Positions 27,615 to 35,595 of a stretch of DNA of 64,000 bases are shown one piece after another. The DNA is taken from NCBI RefSeq assembly GCF_004353905.1, contig NZ_SMOD01000012.1, positions 124,001 through 188,000 of the forward strand. The letters are read 5' to 3'. Position numbers and translations under genes: made by a program. The notes beneath the pieces are model-generated. The model was not told the DNA's origin. It was given only the letters and a program-made list of their open reading frames with translations, and ran no database searches. Each line of letters opens with the position of its first letter. Within the stretch, counting starts at the first letter, position 1. Source of the stretch: Paraburkholderia guartelaensis. Its GTDB lineage: Bacteria; Pseudomonadota; Gammaproteobacteria; Burkholderiales; Burkholderiaceae.

Positions 27615-28043
27615 ATGAATTCCATGCCAGCACCGCAATGGCGTCCGTTTCTGTCGTTCCTCACGCAAGAGTTGACACAGAACCTGACGCCCAGGTTTTT
27701 GACCCAGCTCATGCGTGCCGCAGGCGGCCAATTCGCGCGTCAATATGCGCTGGCAGAGGCGGGCACCGTGGACGCGATGCGCGAGGCCATGAATCAGGTG
27801 TGGGGCGAACTCGACTGGGGCCAGGTCGAGATACGTGAGGCTCAGGACTGGCTGGTGCTCACGCATTACAACGCGCCGCTCAAGGCCGTATTCGGCGCGG
27901 AGAACGTGGCCTGGGCCGGCGCGTTCCTCGAAGGGGCTTATGAAGCGTGGATGCATCAGCTGGGCGCCGATTCGCAGTTGCGAATGACCACGGCAGGTCC
28001 TGCGGATGCATCGGGAACGATGGTGTTCCTGTTCGGTAAATAG
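27615..28043 (+). CDS. bcsD: Cellulose synthase subunit D
   Basis: This 142-residue protein fits the AxCeSD/BcsD family in size and layout: an N-terminal helix (RPFLSFLTQELTQNLTP), a central VWGELDWGQVEI resembling the conserved INWGYVKL region of Acetobacter BcsD, and a C-terminal strand TMVFLFGK. BcsD forms a periplasmic ring that helps pack glucan chains into ordered fibrils. The start could be ATG 27615, GTG 27612 or ATG 27624; 27615 overlaps the stop of a short upstream frame. It is the first gene of the cellulose operon. Confidence 0.8.
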   Translation: MNSMPAPQWRPFLSFLTQELTQNLTPRFLTQLMRAAGGQFARQYALAEAGTVDAMREAMNQVWGELDWGQVEIREAQDWLVLTHYNAPLKAVFGAENVAWAGAFLEGAYEAWMHQLGADSQLRMTTAGPADASGTMVFLFGK

Positions 28044-28140
28044 AGGTCAGCAGGTCCGCAGGTCAGTAAAAAAACACAAAACGTGCTGCGCGCAAGACGC
28101 GCTTTGATGGACAGCACAACGAATACTACGGGGTCGGGGC

Positions 28141-28602
28141 ATGAGCAGTGCATCGGACATTGCGAATCTTTTCGAGGTGGCGGACGCAAGCCCATCGCAG
28201 TACCACGAAGTGGAGAGGGCGGAGCAGATGCAAGGTCAGCGTGGGCGCTGGTCCACGCTGAACGCGGCGGAGCCGGACCCTATTGCGCCCGCGCCAGTGG
28301 CGTTGGCGCATGGCGACGCCACTGAATCGGCCGATGCTCTCGTTACGACCGACGCACCCGATACGCGCGATACGCCCGATACGACTGACACGTCGCCCGA
28401 CGCGGTTTGCGCCACGCCTGCCGCCGCATCCGAACCTCCCCCGGCTGAGCTGGCCGCACCCGAACCGCCCGTCGTTCAACCCGAGCCCGCGCCCGAGCCT
28501 GTCGTCGCCGTGCAGCAGTCTGCAGCGCTGAGCAGTGTGTTTGCGCGCCTCATGGAACGCAATGCGCCTCGCGCCGATGTTGCACAGCGTGGCGCGCCAT
28601 GA
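28141..28602 (+). CDS. BcsR/BcsP-like cellulose accessory protein with Pro/Ala-rich tail
   Basis: This 153-residue protein has two parts. Residues about 4-40 (SDIANLF, then QYHEVERAEQMQGQRGRW) resemble the BcsR/BcsP N-terminal motif, in which a DIxxL segment is followed by Y-x-[ED]-[IV] and a conserved RW. The rest is rich in Ala, Pro, Glu and Asp, including a run of DT repeats and PEPAPEP, and is probably disordered. It ends in the ATGA overlap with bcsA, so the two are translationally coupled. A role in assembling or localising the synthase is likely from context; the exact family is uncertain. Confidence 0.6.
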   Translation: MSSASDIANLFEVADASPSQYHEVERAEQMQGQRGRWSTLNAAEPDPIAPAPVALAHGDATESADALVTTDAPDTRDTPDTTDTSPDAVCATPAAASEPPPAELAAPEPPVVQPEPAPEPVVAVQQSAALSSVFARLMERNAPRADVAQRGAP

Positions 28603-30845
28603 TCGTCAAACAGAAATCGATGCGTCCGCAACGACAATCGGCCGGGGCGGGACAAAGTGACGATGCCGGTGACTGGGACGACAAACTGCTGCAAGCGGGT
28701 GCGTCGCTGCTCGCATCGCGCTGGTTGCGCGTGCTCGTGACGCTGGCGGCCGTGCTGTTGTTCACGTCGGCCATGACGGTGCATCTGGCTTTGTCGAAGC
28801 AGTGGGTGTTCGCCATCCTGTGCATGGGCGTCGCGATCGCGCTGAGCCGCATTCGCGGCCGCGTCCTCACCGTGTCGCTGGTGACGCTGTCGGTGTTCAT
28901 GTCGTTGCGCTACCTGTACTGGCGCGTGACGCAGACCCTGTCCTTCACCAACTCGCTCGACCGGACCTTCGGCTATCTGCTGTTGCTGGCCGAAGGCTAT
29001 GCGGTGCTCATGCTGTTGTGCAGCTACTTCCAGACGCTCTGGCCACTGCATCGCCGGCCTGCGCCGCTGCCGGCCGATACGTCGGCCTGGCCTACGGTGG
29101 ACGTCTACATCCCTACCTACAACGAGCCGCTCGAAGTGGTGCGGCAGTCGGTGCTGGCGGCGACGCTGCTCGACTGGCCCGCCGACAAGTTGCGCGTGTA
29201 CCTGCTCGACGACGGTCGTCGTGACGAGTTCCGGGCATTCTGCGAGCAGGCCGGCGTGGACTATCTGACGCGGCCCGACAACACGCACGCCAAAGCGGGC
29301 AATCTCAACGCGGCGCTGGCGAAGACGAGCGGCGAGTACATCGCCGTGTTCGACTGCGATCACGTGACCACGCGCTCGTTTCTGCAGATCTGCATGGGCT
29401 GGTTCCTCAAGGATCCGAAGATGGCCATGGTGCAGACGCCGCACGTGTTCTATTCGCCCGATCCGTTCGAGCGCAACCTCGAAACCTACCGGAAGGTGCC
29501 CAGCGAAGGCGACCTGTTCTATGGCGTGCTGCAAAACGGCAACGATCTCTGGAACGCCGCGTTTTTCTGCGGTTCCTGCGCGGTATTGCGGCGCTCGGCG
29601 CTCAATGAGGTGGGCGGCGTGGCGACCGAAAGCGTCACCGAAGACGCGCTGACCGCGCTCAAGATGAGCATGAAGGGCTACAACACGGGCTATCTCGCCA
29701 TTCCTCAGGCGGCGGGTCTGGCTACCGAAAGCCTGGGACGCCACATCGGTCAGCGTATTCGCTGGGCGCGCGGCATGGCGGAGATCTTCCGCCAGTTCAA
29801 CCCGCTGTTGATCTCGGGGCTGACGCTGCCGCAACGGCTGTGCTACCTCAGCGCGATGATGCACTTCTTCTTCGGCTTGCCGCGCATCGTGTTCCTGATC
29901 ACGCCGATGGCCTATCTGTTCTTCGGCGCGCACGTCTTTCACGCCTCGGCGCTGATGGTGCTCGCCTATGCCGTGCCGCATCTCGTGATTTCGAGCATCG
30001 GCGCTTCGCGCATTCAAGGCCGCTTCCGCCATTCGTTCTGGAGCGAGGTCTACGAAACGGTGCTCGCGTGGTATGTGATTCTGCCCTCGCTCCAGGCGGT
30101 GTTGTTTCCGGGCACTAGAGGCTTCAACGTGACGTCCAAGGGCGGGGTGATCCGCCAGTCGTTCCTCGATTGGGCGATGGCGCGGCCCTACATCGGCCTG
30201 TTGATCATCAACCTCGCCGGGTTTGCAGTGGGCGTGGTCGGTCTGATCCGCAGTCCCGGATGGCCCGAGGCGATGAGTATCCTGTTCAACCTCGTCTGGG
30301 TGATCTACAACGTCATGAACCTGAGCGCGGCGGCAGGCGTGGCGTCCGAGTCGAGGCAGCTGCGCCTCGCGCCGCGCGTGCAGATCGAGTTGCCGGCCGC
30401 CATCCGTCTGGCCAACGGGTGTCGCGTCGTCTGCCAGACCAGCGACTATTCGCACGGCGGTCTGGGACTGGTGCTGCCCGAGGGCGCGCCGCTGCCGCAG
30501 CGTGGCGAGCGCGTCATGGTCTCGGTGTTCCGCGACGACTACGAGGGCAAGTTCCCCGCCGAAGTCCAGGTGTGCCGCGGCCGCACCGTTGGCGTGAGTT
30601 TCCCGGCCCTGACGATCGATCAGGAACGCGACCTGATGCGCGTGACGTTCTCGCGCGCCGACAGCTGGATTGCCTCCTGGGGCCGGTATCGTCGAGACCG
30701 GCCGTTGCGTAGCCTGTTCGAGGTGCTCGGTGTCGGCGTGCGCGGGCTGAAGGAGTTGTTCCGGCATCTGCTGATGGGCTCACGCGAGCGTCTCGCACGT
30801 TCGGCCGAGGCGCAGGCGAGCGAGTTGGGATCGAAGCAATCGTGA
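28599..30845 (+). CDS. bcsA: Cellulose synthase catalytic subunit
   Basis: This 748-residue inner-membrane GT2 synthase carries the full catalytic set: Asp204/205 (LLDDG), DCD at 252-254, TED at 347-349, and QRIRW at 385-389. Multiple membrane helices flank the glycosyltransferase domain. The C-terminal PilZ domain keeps RxxxR (Arg589/Arg593) and DYSHGG (616-621), so c-di-GMP should activate it. It polymerises UDP-glucose to beta-1,4-glucan and threads it through the membrane with BcsB. It is shorter than E. coli BcsA, mainly at the N-terminus. It overlaps genes on both sides by 4 bases. Confidence 0.97.
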   Translation: MIVKQKSMRPQRQSAGAGQSDDAGDWDDKLLQAGASLLASRWLRVLVTLAAVLLFTSAMTVHLALSKQWVFAILCMGVAIALSRIRGRVLTVSLVTLSVFMSLRYLYWRVTQTLSFTNSLDRTFGYLLLLAEGYAVLMLLCSYFQTLWPLHRRPAPLPADTSAWPTVDVYIPTYNEPLEVVRQSVLAATLLDWPADKLRVYLLDDGRRDEFRAFCEQAGVDYLTRPDNTHAKAGNLNAALAKTSGEYIAVFDCDHVTTRSFLQICMGWFLKDPKMAMVQTPHVFYSPDPFERNLETYRKVPSEGDLFYGVLQNGNDLWNAAFFCGSCAVLRRSALNEVGGVATESVTEDALTALKMSMKGYNTGYLAIPQAAGLATESLGRHIGQRIRWARGMAEIFRQFNPLLISGLTLPQRLCYLSAMMHFFFGLPRIVFLITPMAYLFFGAHVFHASALMVLAYAVPHLVISSIGASRIQGRFRHSFWSEVYETVLAWYVILPSLQAVLFPGTRGFNVTSKGGVIRQSFLDWAMARPYIGLLIINLAGFAVGVVGLIRSPGWPEAMSILFNLVWVIYNVMNLSAAAGVASESRQLRLAPRVQIELPAAIRLANGCRVVCQTSDYSHGGLGLVLPEGAPLPQRGERVMVSVFRDDYEGKFPAEVQVCRGRTVGVSFPALTIDQERDLMRVTFSRADSWIASWGRYRRDRPLRSLFEVLGVGVRGLKELFRHLLMGSRERLARSAEAQASELGSKQS

Positions 30846-33208
30846 GACCCGTCAATCAGTTGCCTTTGCGCGCCCTGACGCGCACGCGCCGGTTGGCGCC
30901 GCGGCTGGGTTCGGTGCTCGCCGTGCTTGCGATCGGCGCCAACGTTGCGCTGGCTGCGAGTGCGCCCGGCGCGCCGGCCGCATCGGCGCCGTCGTTTGCG
31001 TCGCAGGTCGTCACGGCCGAAGCGCCCGCATCAGCGCAGCCGCAGACCACTACCGACTCTGGCGAGACCTATACCTACCGCATCCCGCTACTGCGGCAAC
31101 ACGCTGAGCAAGGGCTGACGTTGCTCGGCGAGGACGCCTATGGCGGTATGGACTTCGGTTTGCGTCGTGATGAGCGCGTCGTCAGCGCACGGCTCATGCT
31201 CGACTATCGCTATTCGCCCACCTTGCTCCCCGCGCTCTCGCACCTCAATGTGCTGCTCAATAGCGTGGTAGGGGCGACGATCGCGTTGCCGGAACCTGCG
31301 CCGCGCACGTCGACGCAGGCGAGCGTGGATTTGCCGGTGTCGCTGCTCGCCGAGTTCAATCATCTCAACCTCGAGTTGATTGCCCATAGCAAAGCCAGCG
31401 ATCAAGGCAACGATCCGCTGAGTCCCGACCTGTGGCTAAAAGCCGGCCCGAATAGCGCGCTCGAACTGACCGTGGCCCCGGCGGCGCTCTCTAGCGACCT
31501 GTCGCAACTGCCCGCGCCGTTCGTCGACACGCGCGACGTGCGCCGGGTGAACCTGCCCGTCGTCCTGCCGCGCGTGCCGGGTATGCGGCGCCTCGAATCC
31601 GCGGGCATCGTGGCCTCGTGGCTGGGCGCGCAGGCGGGCTATCGCGGCTCGCACTTTGCCGCGAGTCTCGGCACGTTGCCCGCACATGGCCATGCCGTCG
31701 TGCTGGCGCTGCGCGACGAGTTGCCGACCCTGGGCCTGGCTCCGCTCGCCGTCGACGCTCCGACGCTGGCGATCGTGCCGAACCCCAACGACGCCAACGG
31801 CAAGTTGCTGCTGGTCACGGGCCGCGACGAACCGCAACTACGCACGGCAGCAACGGCACTGGTGCTGGGTGCGAAGACGCTTGCAGGCCCGCTGGTCCGC
31901 ATCGACGGTCCGGTATCGGCCGCGCCGCGCAAGCCTTTTGACGCGCCGAACTGGTTGCCGGGTGACCGTCCGGTGGAACTGGGCGAACTGTTGCAGGCGG
32001 ACCGGTTCACGCTCCAGGGTTTCCGGCCCGGCGCGATCGATGTGGACCTGCGCCTGCCGCCGGGCCTGTTCGGATTCAACAACGGCGGTGCGGTGCTGAA
32101 TCTGCGTTATCGCTATACGGCGCGCCCGGAGTCGACGCATTCGGCGCTGAACGTGCTGGCGGGCAACACGCCGATCGCGGCGTTGCCGCTGCCGGGCGAC
32201 GCATCGGACGGCCATGCCGTGATCCGGATTCCGACGTATCTGCTGCCGCCGTTGACGACGCTGCAATTCGACTATCACTACGAGGCGGTCAAGGCGAAGG
32301 ACCACTGGCAGGACGTGCCTGGTGGCCCGCTGCTGAGCGCCATCGATCCGACTTCGACGATCGACATTTCGCACTTGCCGCGTTACACGGCCATGCCGGA
32401 TCTGGGCGCGTTCGCCAACGCGGGCTTTCCGTTCACGCGCCTCGCCGATCTCTCGGAAACCGCGGTGATCCTGCCCACGCAACCGGTCGCGGATGACTAC
32501 TCAGCATATCTGACGCTGATGGGCAGCATGGGCCAGGCCACCGGTTATCCGGTGCTGGGCGTGACGGTGGCCGATCCGGCCCAGGTGGAAACGCTGCGGA
32601 AAAAGGACTTGCTCGTGCTGGCTTCGGGCGACAACCAGCCCTTGCTCAAGGCGTGGCGCAGCGATTTACCGCGTGGGTACTTCGCTCCGGCGCAGGCGTC
32701 GGGCGACTGGCTCGCCGGGTGGTGGGACAAGCTGACTGGCGGCCAGGCGCAAGCCAGGCGCGAAGCCGACATCGCCGCGCTCTATCGCAGCGACGACCAC
32801 GACGGCATGGTGGCCGGTCTCGAATCGCCGCTGGCGCACGGCCGCAGCGTGGTGGTCGTATCGGGCAATACGCCGGGCGGCCTCAGCGCCGTCGTGGACG
32901 CACTGCAGACCCGCCACTACCGCGTCGACGACACGATCGGCGGCAGCCTCGTGGTCGTGAACGACGGCATTCTCACCACGCTGAACAAGGATCAGAGCTA
33001 TTTCATCGGGTCCTTGCCGCTTGGGCTCGCGATCGAGTGGTTCTTCGCGAGCCACATCGTGCTGCTGCTCGCGGCGACGCTCGTCAGCGTCGTGCTCATC
33101 GGCTTGCTCGGCGGCGTACTCCTGCATCGGCGCGCCCTGAGCCGCCTGAATCTGGACATTCCCCAGACATCGCAACGTGAAGAAGGACGACGAGGTTCTC
33201 ATGTTTAA
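30842..33208 (+). CDS. Divergent BcsB-like cellulose synthase subunit (first of two)
   Basis: This 788-residue protein starts at GTG 30842, overlapping the bcsA stop (GTGA). It has a signal peptide (LGSVLAVLAIGANVALA), two BcsB-type carbohydrate-binding/flavodoxin-like halves, and a C-terminal membrane anchor (LLLAATLVSVVLIGLLGGVLL) that would dock on BcsA. It aligns with the next gene throughout (for example LAIVPNPNDANGKLLLVTGRD against LAIVSNPNDPNGKLLLVMGRD). It lacks both cysteines found in that protein: QCEDPLHSSLW becomes QGNDPLSPDLW, and the KQGECRD site becomes KAKDHWQD. It is probably a paralogue with a changed role rather than a redundant copy. Confidence 0.88.
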   Translation: MRPVNQLPLRALTRTRRLAPRLGSVLAVLAIGANVALAASAPGAPAASAPSFASQVVTAEAPASAQPQTTTDSGETYTYRIPLLRQHAEQGLTLLGEDAYGGMDFGLRRDERVVSARLMLDYRYSPTLLPALSHLNVLLNSVVGATIALPEPAPRTSTQASVDLPVSLLAEFNHLNLELIAHSKASDQGNDPLSPDLWLKAGPNSALELTVAPAALSSDLSQLPAPFVDTRDVRRVNLPVVLPRVPGMRRLESAGIVASWLGAQAGYRGSHFAASLGTLPAHGHAVVLALRDELPTLGLAPLAVDAPTLAIVPNPNDANGKLLLVTGRDEPQLRTAATALVLGAKTLAGPLVRIDGPVSAAPRKPFDAPNWLPGDRPVELGELLQADRFTLQGFRPGAIDVDLRLPPGLFGFNNGGAVLNLRYRYTARPESTHSALNVLAGNTPIAALPLPGDASDGHAVIRIPTYLLPPLTTLQFDYHYEAVKAKDHWQDVPGGPLLSAIDPTSTIDISHLPRYTAMPDLGAFANAGFPFTRLADLSETAVILPTQPVADDYSAYLTLMGSMGQATGYPVLGVTVADPAQVETLRKKDLLVLASGDNQPLLKAWRSDLPRGYFAPAQASGDWLAGWWDKLTGGQAQARREADIAALYRSDDHDGMVAGLESPLAHGRSVVVVSGNTPGGLSAVVDALQTRHYRVDDTIGGSLVVVNDGILTTLNKDQSYFIGSLPLGLAIEWFFASHIVLLLAATLVSVVLIGLLGGVLLHRRALSRLNLDIPQTSQREEGRRGSHV

Positions 33209-35582
33209 AAGACGGCCTGCTATTTCCCGGGCACGCCTCGCGCGTTGCATGACCGTACAGCCAGTATTGCGGGCGTTGCCGGCATTGCTGCTCGGCTGCG
33301 CCTTCGTCTCGACGGCGCACGCCCAGGCCGCGGCAAGCGGCAACGCCGCAAACAACGCGCAGGCGCAGCCCGCTGCTGCTGCGGCGGCGGCATCGTCTTC
33401 GGCGGTAACCTGGTCGTTGCGGCAACTGGGTGCGCAATACGCGCTCAATCTGCGCGGCGTCGACGGCAGCAATACGCTGCCGGTCGGCGTGCGCGACGAT
33501 CAGGTCGTGAGCGGCGCGCGCCTGAATCTGCGCTACGCCTATTCGCCGGCGCTGCTGCCCGATCTCTCCCACATCAACGTGCTGGTCAACGACCAGGTGG
33601 CGGCCTCGATCGCGGTGCCGAAGGACACGGCCGGCGCGAGCCTGCAGCGCACGATCACGCTGCCGGCGTATCTGTTCACGTCGAACAGCAAGTTGCGTCT
33701 GCAACTGATTGGCCACTACACCACGCAGTGCGAGGACCCGCTGCATTCGAGCCTGTGGGCCAACATCAGCAACGAAAGCACGCTGAGCATCGACACGCAG
33801 CCGCTGCCGCAGGCCAACGATCTGGCGCGCCTGCCCAAGCCGTTCTTCGACGGCCAGGACATCCGCCGGCTGAACCTGCCGGTCGTGTTCGCGGGCAATC
33901 CCGATACAGCCGCACTGGAGGCCGCAGGCGCCGTGTCGTCGTGGTTCGGCGCGCTGGCAAGCTTCCGCGGCGCGGACTTCCCGGTGTCGCTCTCCGCCGT
34001 GCCCGCGCAAGGCAACGCGGTCGTCATCGTCGAAGGCACGGAGCAGGCCGCGCTTGCGGGGGCGCCGCTGCAAGGTCCGACACTCGCCATCGTCAGCAAC
34101 CCGAACGATCCCAACGGCAAGCTGCTGCTCGTCATGGGCCGTGACGGCAAGGAACTCAAGCAGGCGGCCGACGCGCTGGTCACGGGCAGCCAGACGCTGT
34201 CGGGTTCGAGCGCGCTCATCACGCATTTCGCCGATCTCGCGCCGCGCAAGCCCTACGACGCGCCGCGCTGGCTGCGTACCGATCGCCCCGTGTCGTTCGG
34301 AGAACTGATCGACACCAAGCAGTTGAGCGTGTCGGGCTACAGCCCGGACCTCATCCGCATCAATACGCGCGTGCCGCCCGACCTGTTCGGCTGGCATGCG
34401 CCCAACGTGCCGATCGACCTGCATTACCGCTACACGCCGCAGCCTTACATGGTCAATTCGTCGCTGCTGTTCAGCGTCAGCGACCAGTTCATGAAGTCGA
34501 TTCCGCTGCTGCCGCTCGAGCGCCTCGAAGGCGGCGACAAGCTGCGTGCGGAAGTGCTGCCAGACAGCAGCCTGCCGCGTCAGGCGAAACTGGAAGTGCC
34601 GCTGGAAACGCTCCTGCAGCCGAACACGCAGCTGCAGTTCCGCTACATGTACGACTACATCAAGCAGGGCGAGTGCCGGGACATCATCATCGACAACGTG
34701 CGCGGTGCGATCGACCCCGAATCGACGATCGATCTGTCGACGTACCCGCACTACATCGCGATGCCGAACCTGGCCGCGTTCGCCCAGGCGGGCTTCCCGT
34801 TCACGCGCATGGCCGACTTGTCCGACACGGACGTCGTGCTCGGCGCCAATGCGGGGCCGCAGGAGTACAGCACGTATCTGGCCGTGATGGGCCGCATGGG
34901 CGACTCGACCGGCTATCCGGCACGCGGTGTCACCGTGCTGCGTGGCCAGCGCATCGACGCCATGCCTGCGGCGAAGGATCTGCTCGTGATCGCGTCGGGC
35001 GCCGATCAGGCCTGGCTCAAGGACTGGGCGCAGTACATGCCTGCGGCGTACGACCACGGCGCGCAGTTCTCGCTTTCGGATCTGCCGGGCCGCGTGCGCG
35101 GGTGGTTCCACGCCAACCCGCGTCTGGACGCCGCTCCCGGGCGCCTCTCGCTCGCCTGGACGGGGCCGGGCGTGAGCGCCGTGCTGGCGGGTTTCGAATC
35201 GCCGAAGGTAAAGGGCCGCAGCGTGGTCATGCTGGTCAGCAATCAACCCGATGGTCTCAAGGATGCGGTCGCGGCGCTGCTGGGCGTGCCGAACTACGAC
35301 AAGCAGCCTATCCAGGGCAGCCTCGTGTCGATCCGCGGCAACGAAGTCGATGCGCTCGTGGGCGAGCACACGTACTACGTCGGGCATCTGGGCCTGTGGC
35401 GCGGCCTCGACTGGTGGCTGGCTTCGTTCGGCGTGTCGCTGGCCTCGCTGCTGAAGGCGCTCGGTGTCGTCGCGCTCATGCTGCTGGCGGCGGGTGGATT
35501 CGTGGTGTTGCGGCGCCGCCAGGCGCGACGCGATGCCGAAGCCGAGGCACGGCTGCGCGCAAAGCAGCACGCACAACAATAA
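33201..35582 (+). CDS. bcsB: Cellulose synthase regulatory subunit BcsB (canonical copy)
   Basis: This 793-residue periplasmic subunit starts at ATG 33201 (GAGG upstream; 8-base overlap with the previous gene). The GTG at 33177 is the alternative. It has a signal peptide ending AHA and the canonical BcsB features: TTQCEDPLHSSLW with Cys177, and YIKQGECRDIIIDN with Cys492. These two could form the domain-bridging disulfide. A C-terminal transmembrane helix (ALGVVALMLLAAGGFVVL) anchors it to BcsA. It guides the nascent glucan through the periplasm. No bcsZ follows, unlike many bcs operons. Confidence 0.95.
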   Translation: MFKRRPAISRARLARCMTVQPVLRALPALLLGCAFVSTAHAQAAASGNAANNAQAQPAAAAAAASSSAVTWSLRQLGAQYALNLRGVDGSNTLPVGVRDDQVVSGARLNLRYAYSPALLPDLSHINVLVNDQVAASIAVPKDTAGASLQRTITLPAYLFTSNSKLRLQLIGHYTTQCEDPLHSSLWANISNESTLSIDTQPLPQANDLARLPKPFFDGQDIRRLNLPVVFAGNPDTAALEAAGAVSSWFGALASFRGADFPVSLSAVPAQGNAVVIVEGTEQAALAGAPLQGPTLAIVSNPNDPNGKLLLVMGRDGKELKQAADALVTGSQTLSGSSALITHFADLAPRKPYDAPRWLRTDRPVSFGELIDTKQLSVSGYSPDLIRINTRVPPDLFGWHAPNVPIDLHYRYTPQPYMVNSSLLFSVSDQFMKSIPLLPLERLEGGDKLRAEVLPDSSLPRQAKLEVPLETLLQPNTQLQFRYMYDYIKQGECRDIIIDNVRGAIDPESTIDLSTYPHYIAMPNLAAFAQAGFPFTRMADLSDTDVVLGANAGPQEYSTYLAVMGRMGDSTGYPARGVTVLRGQRIDAMPAAKDLLVIASGADQAWLKDWAQYMPAAYDHGAQFSLSDLPGRVRGWFHANPRLDAAPGRLSLAWTGPGVSAVLAGFESPKVKGRSVVMLVSNQPDGLKDAVAALLGVPNYDKQPIQGSLVSIRGNEVDALVGEHTYYVGHLGLWRGLDWWLASFGVSLASLLKALGVVALMLLAAGGFVVLRRRQARRDAEAEARLRAKQHAQQ

Positions 35583-35595
35583 TCAGGAAGCCTTC

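Noticed and set aside
28476..30767. Long minus-strand frame opposite bcsA
   Set aside because: Arg/Gln/His-rich antisense shadow; bcsA has complete catalytic and PilZ motifs on the plus strand.
33096..35579. Long minus-strand frame opposite the canonical bcsB
   Set aside because: Antisense shadow of bcsB without recognisable domains.
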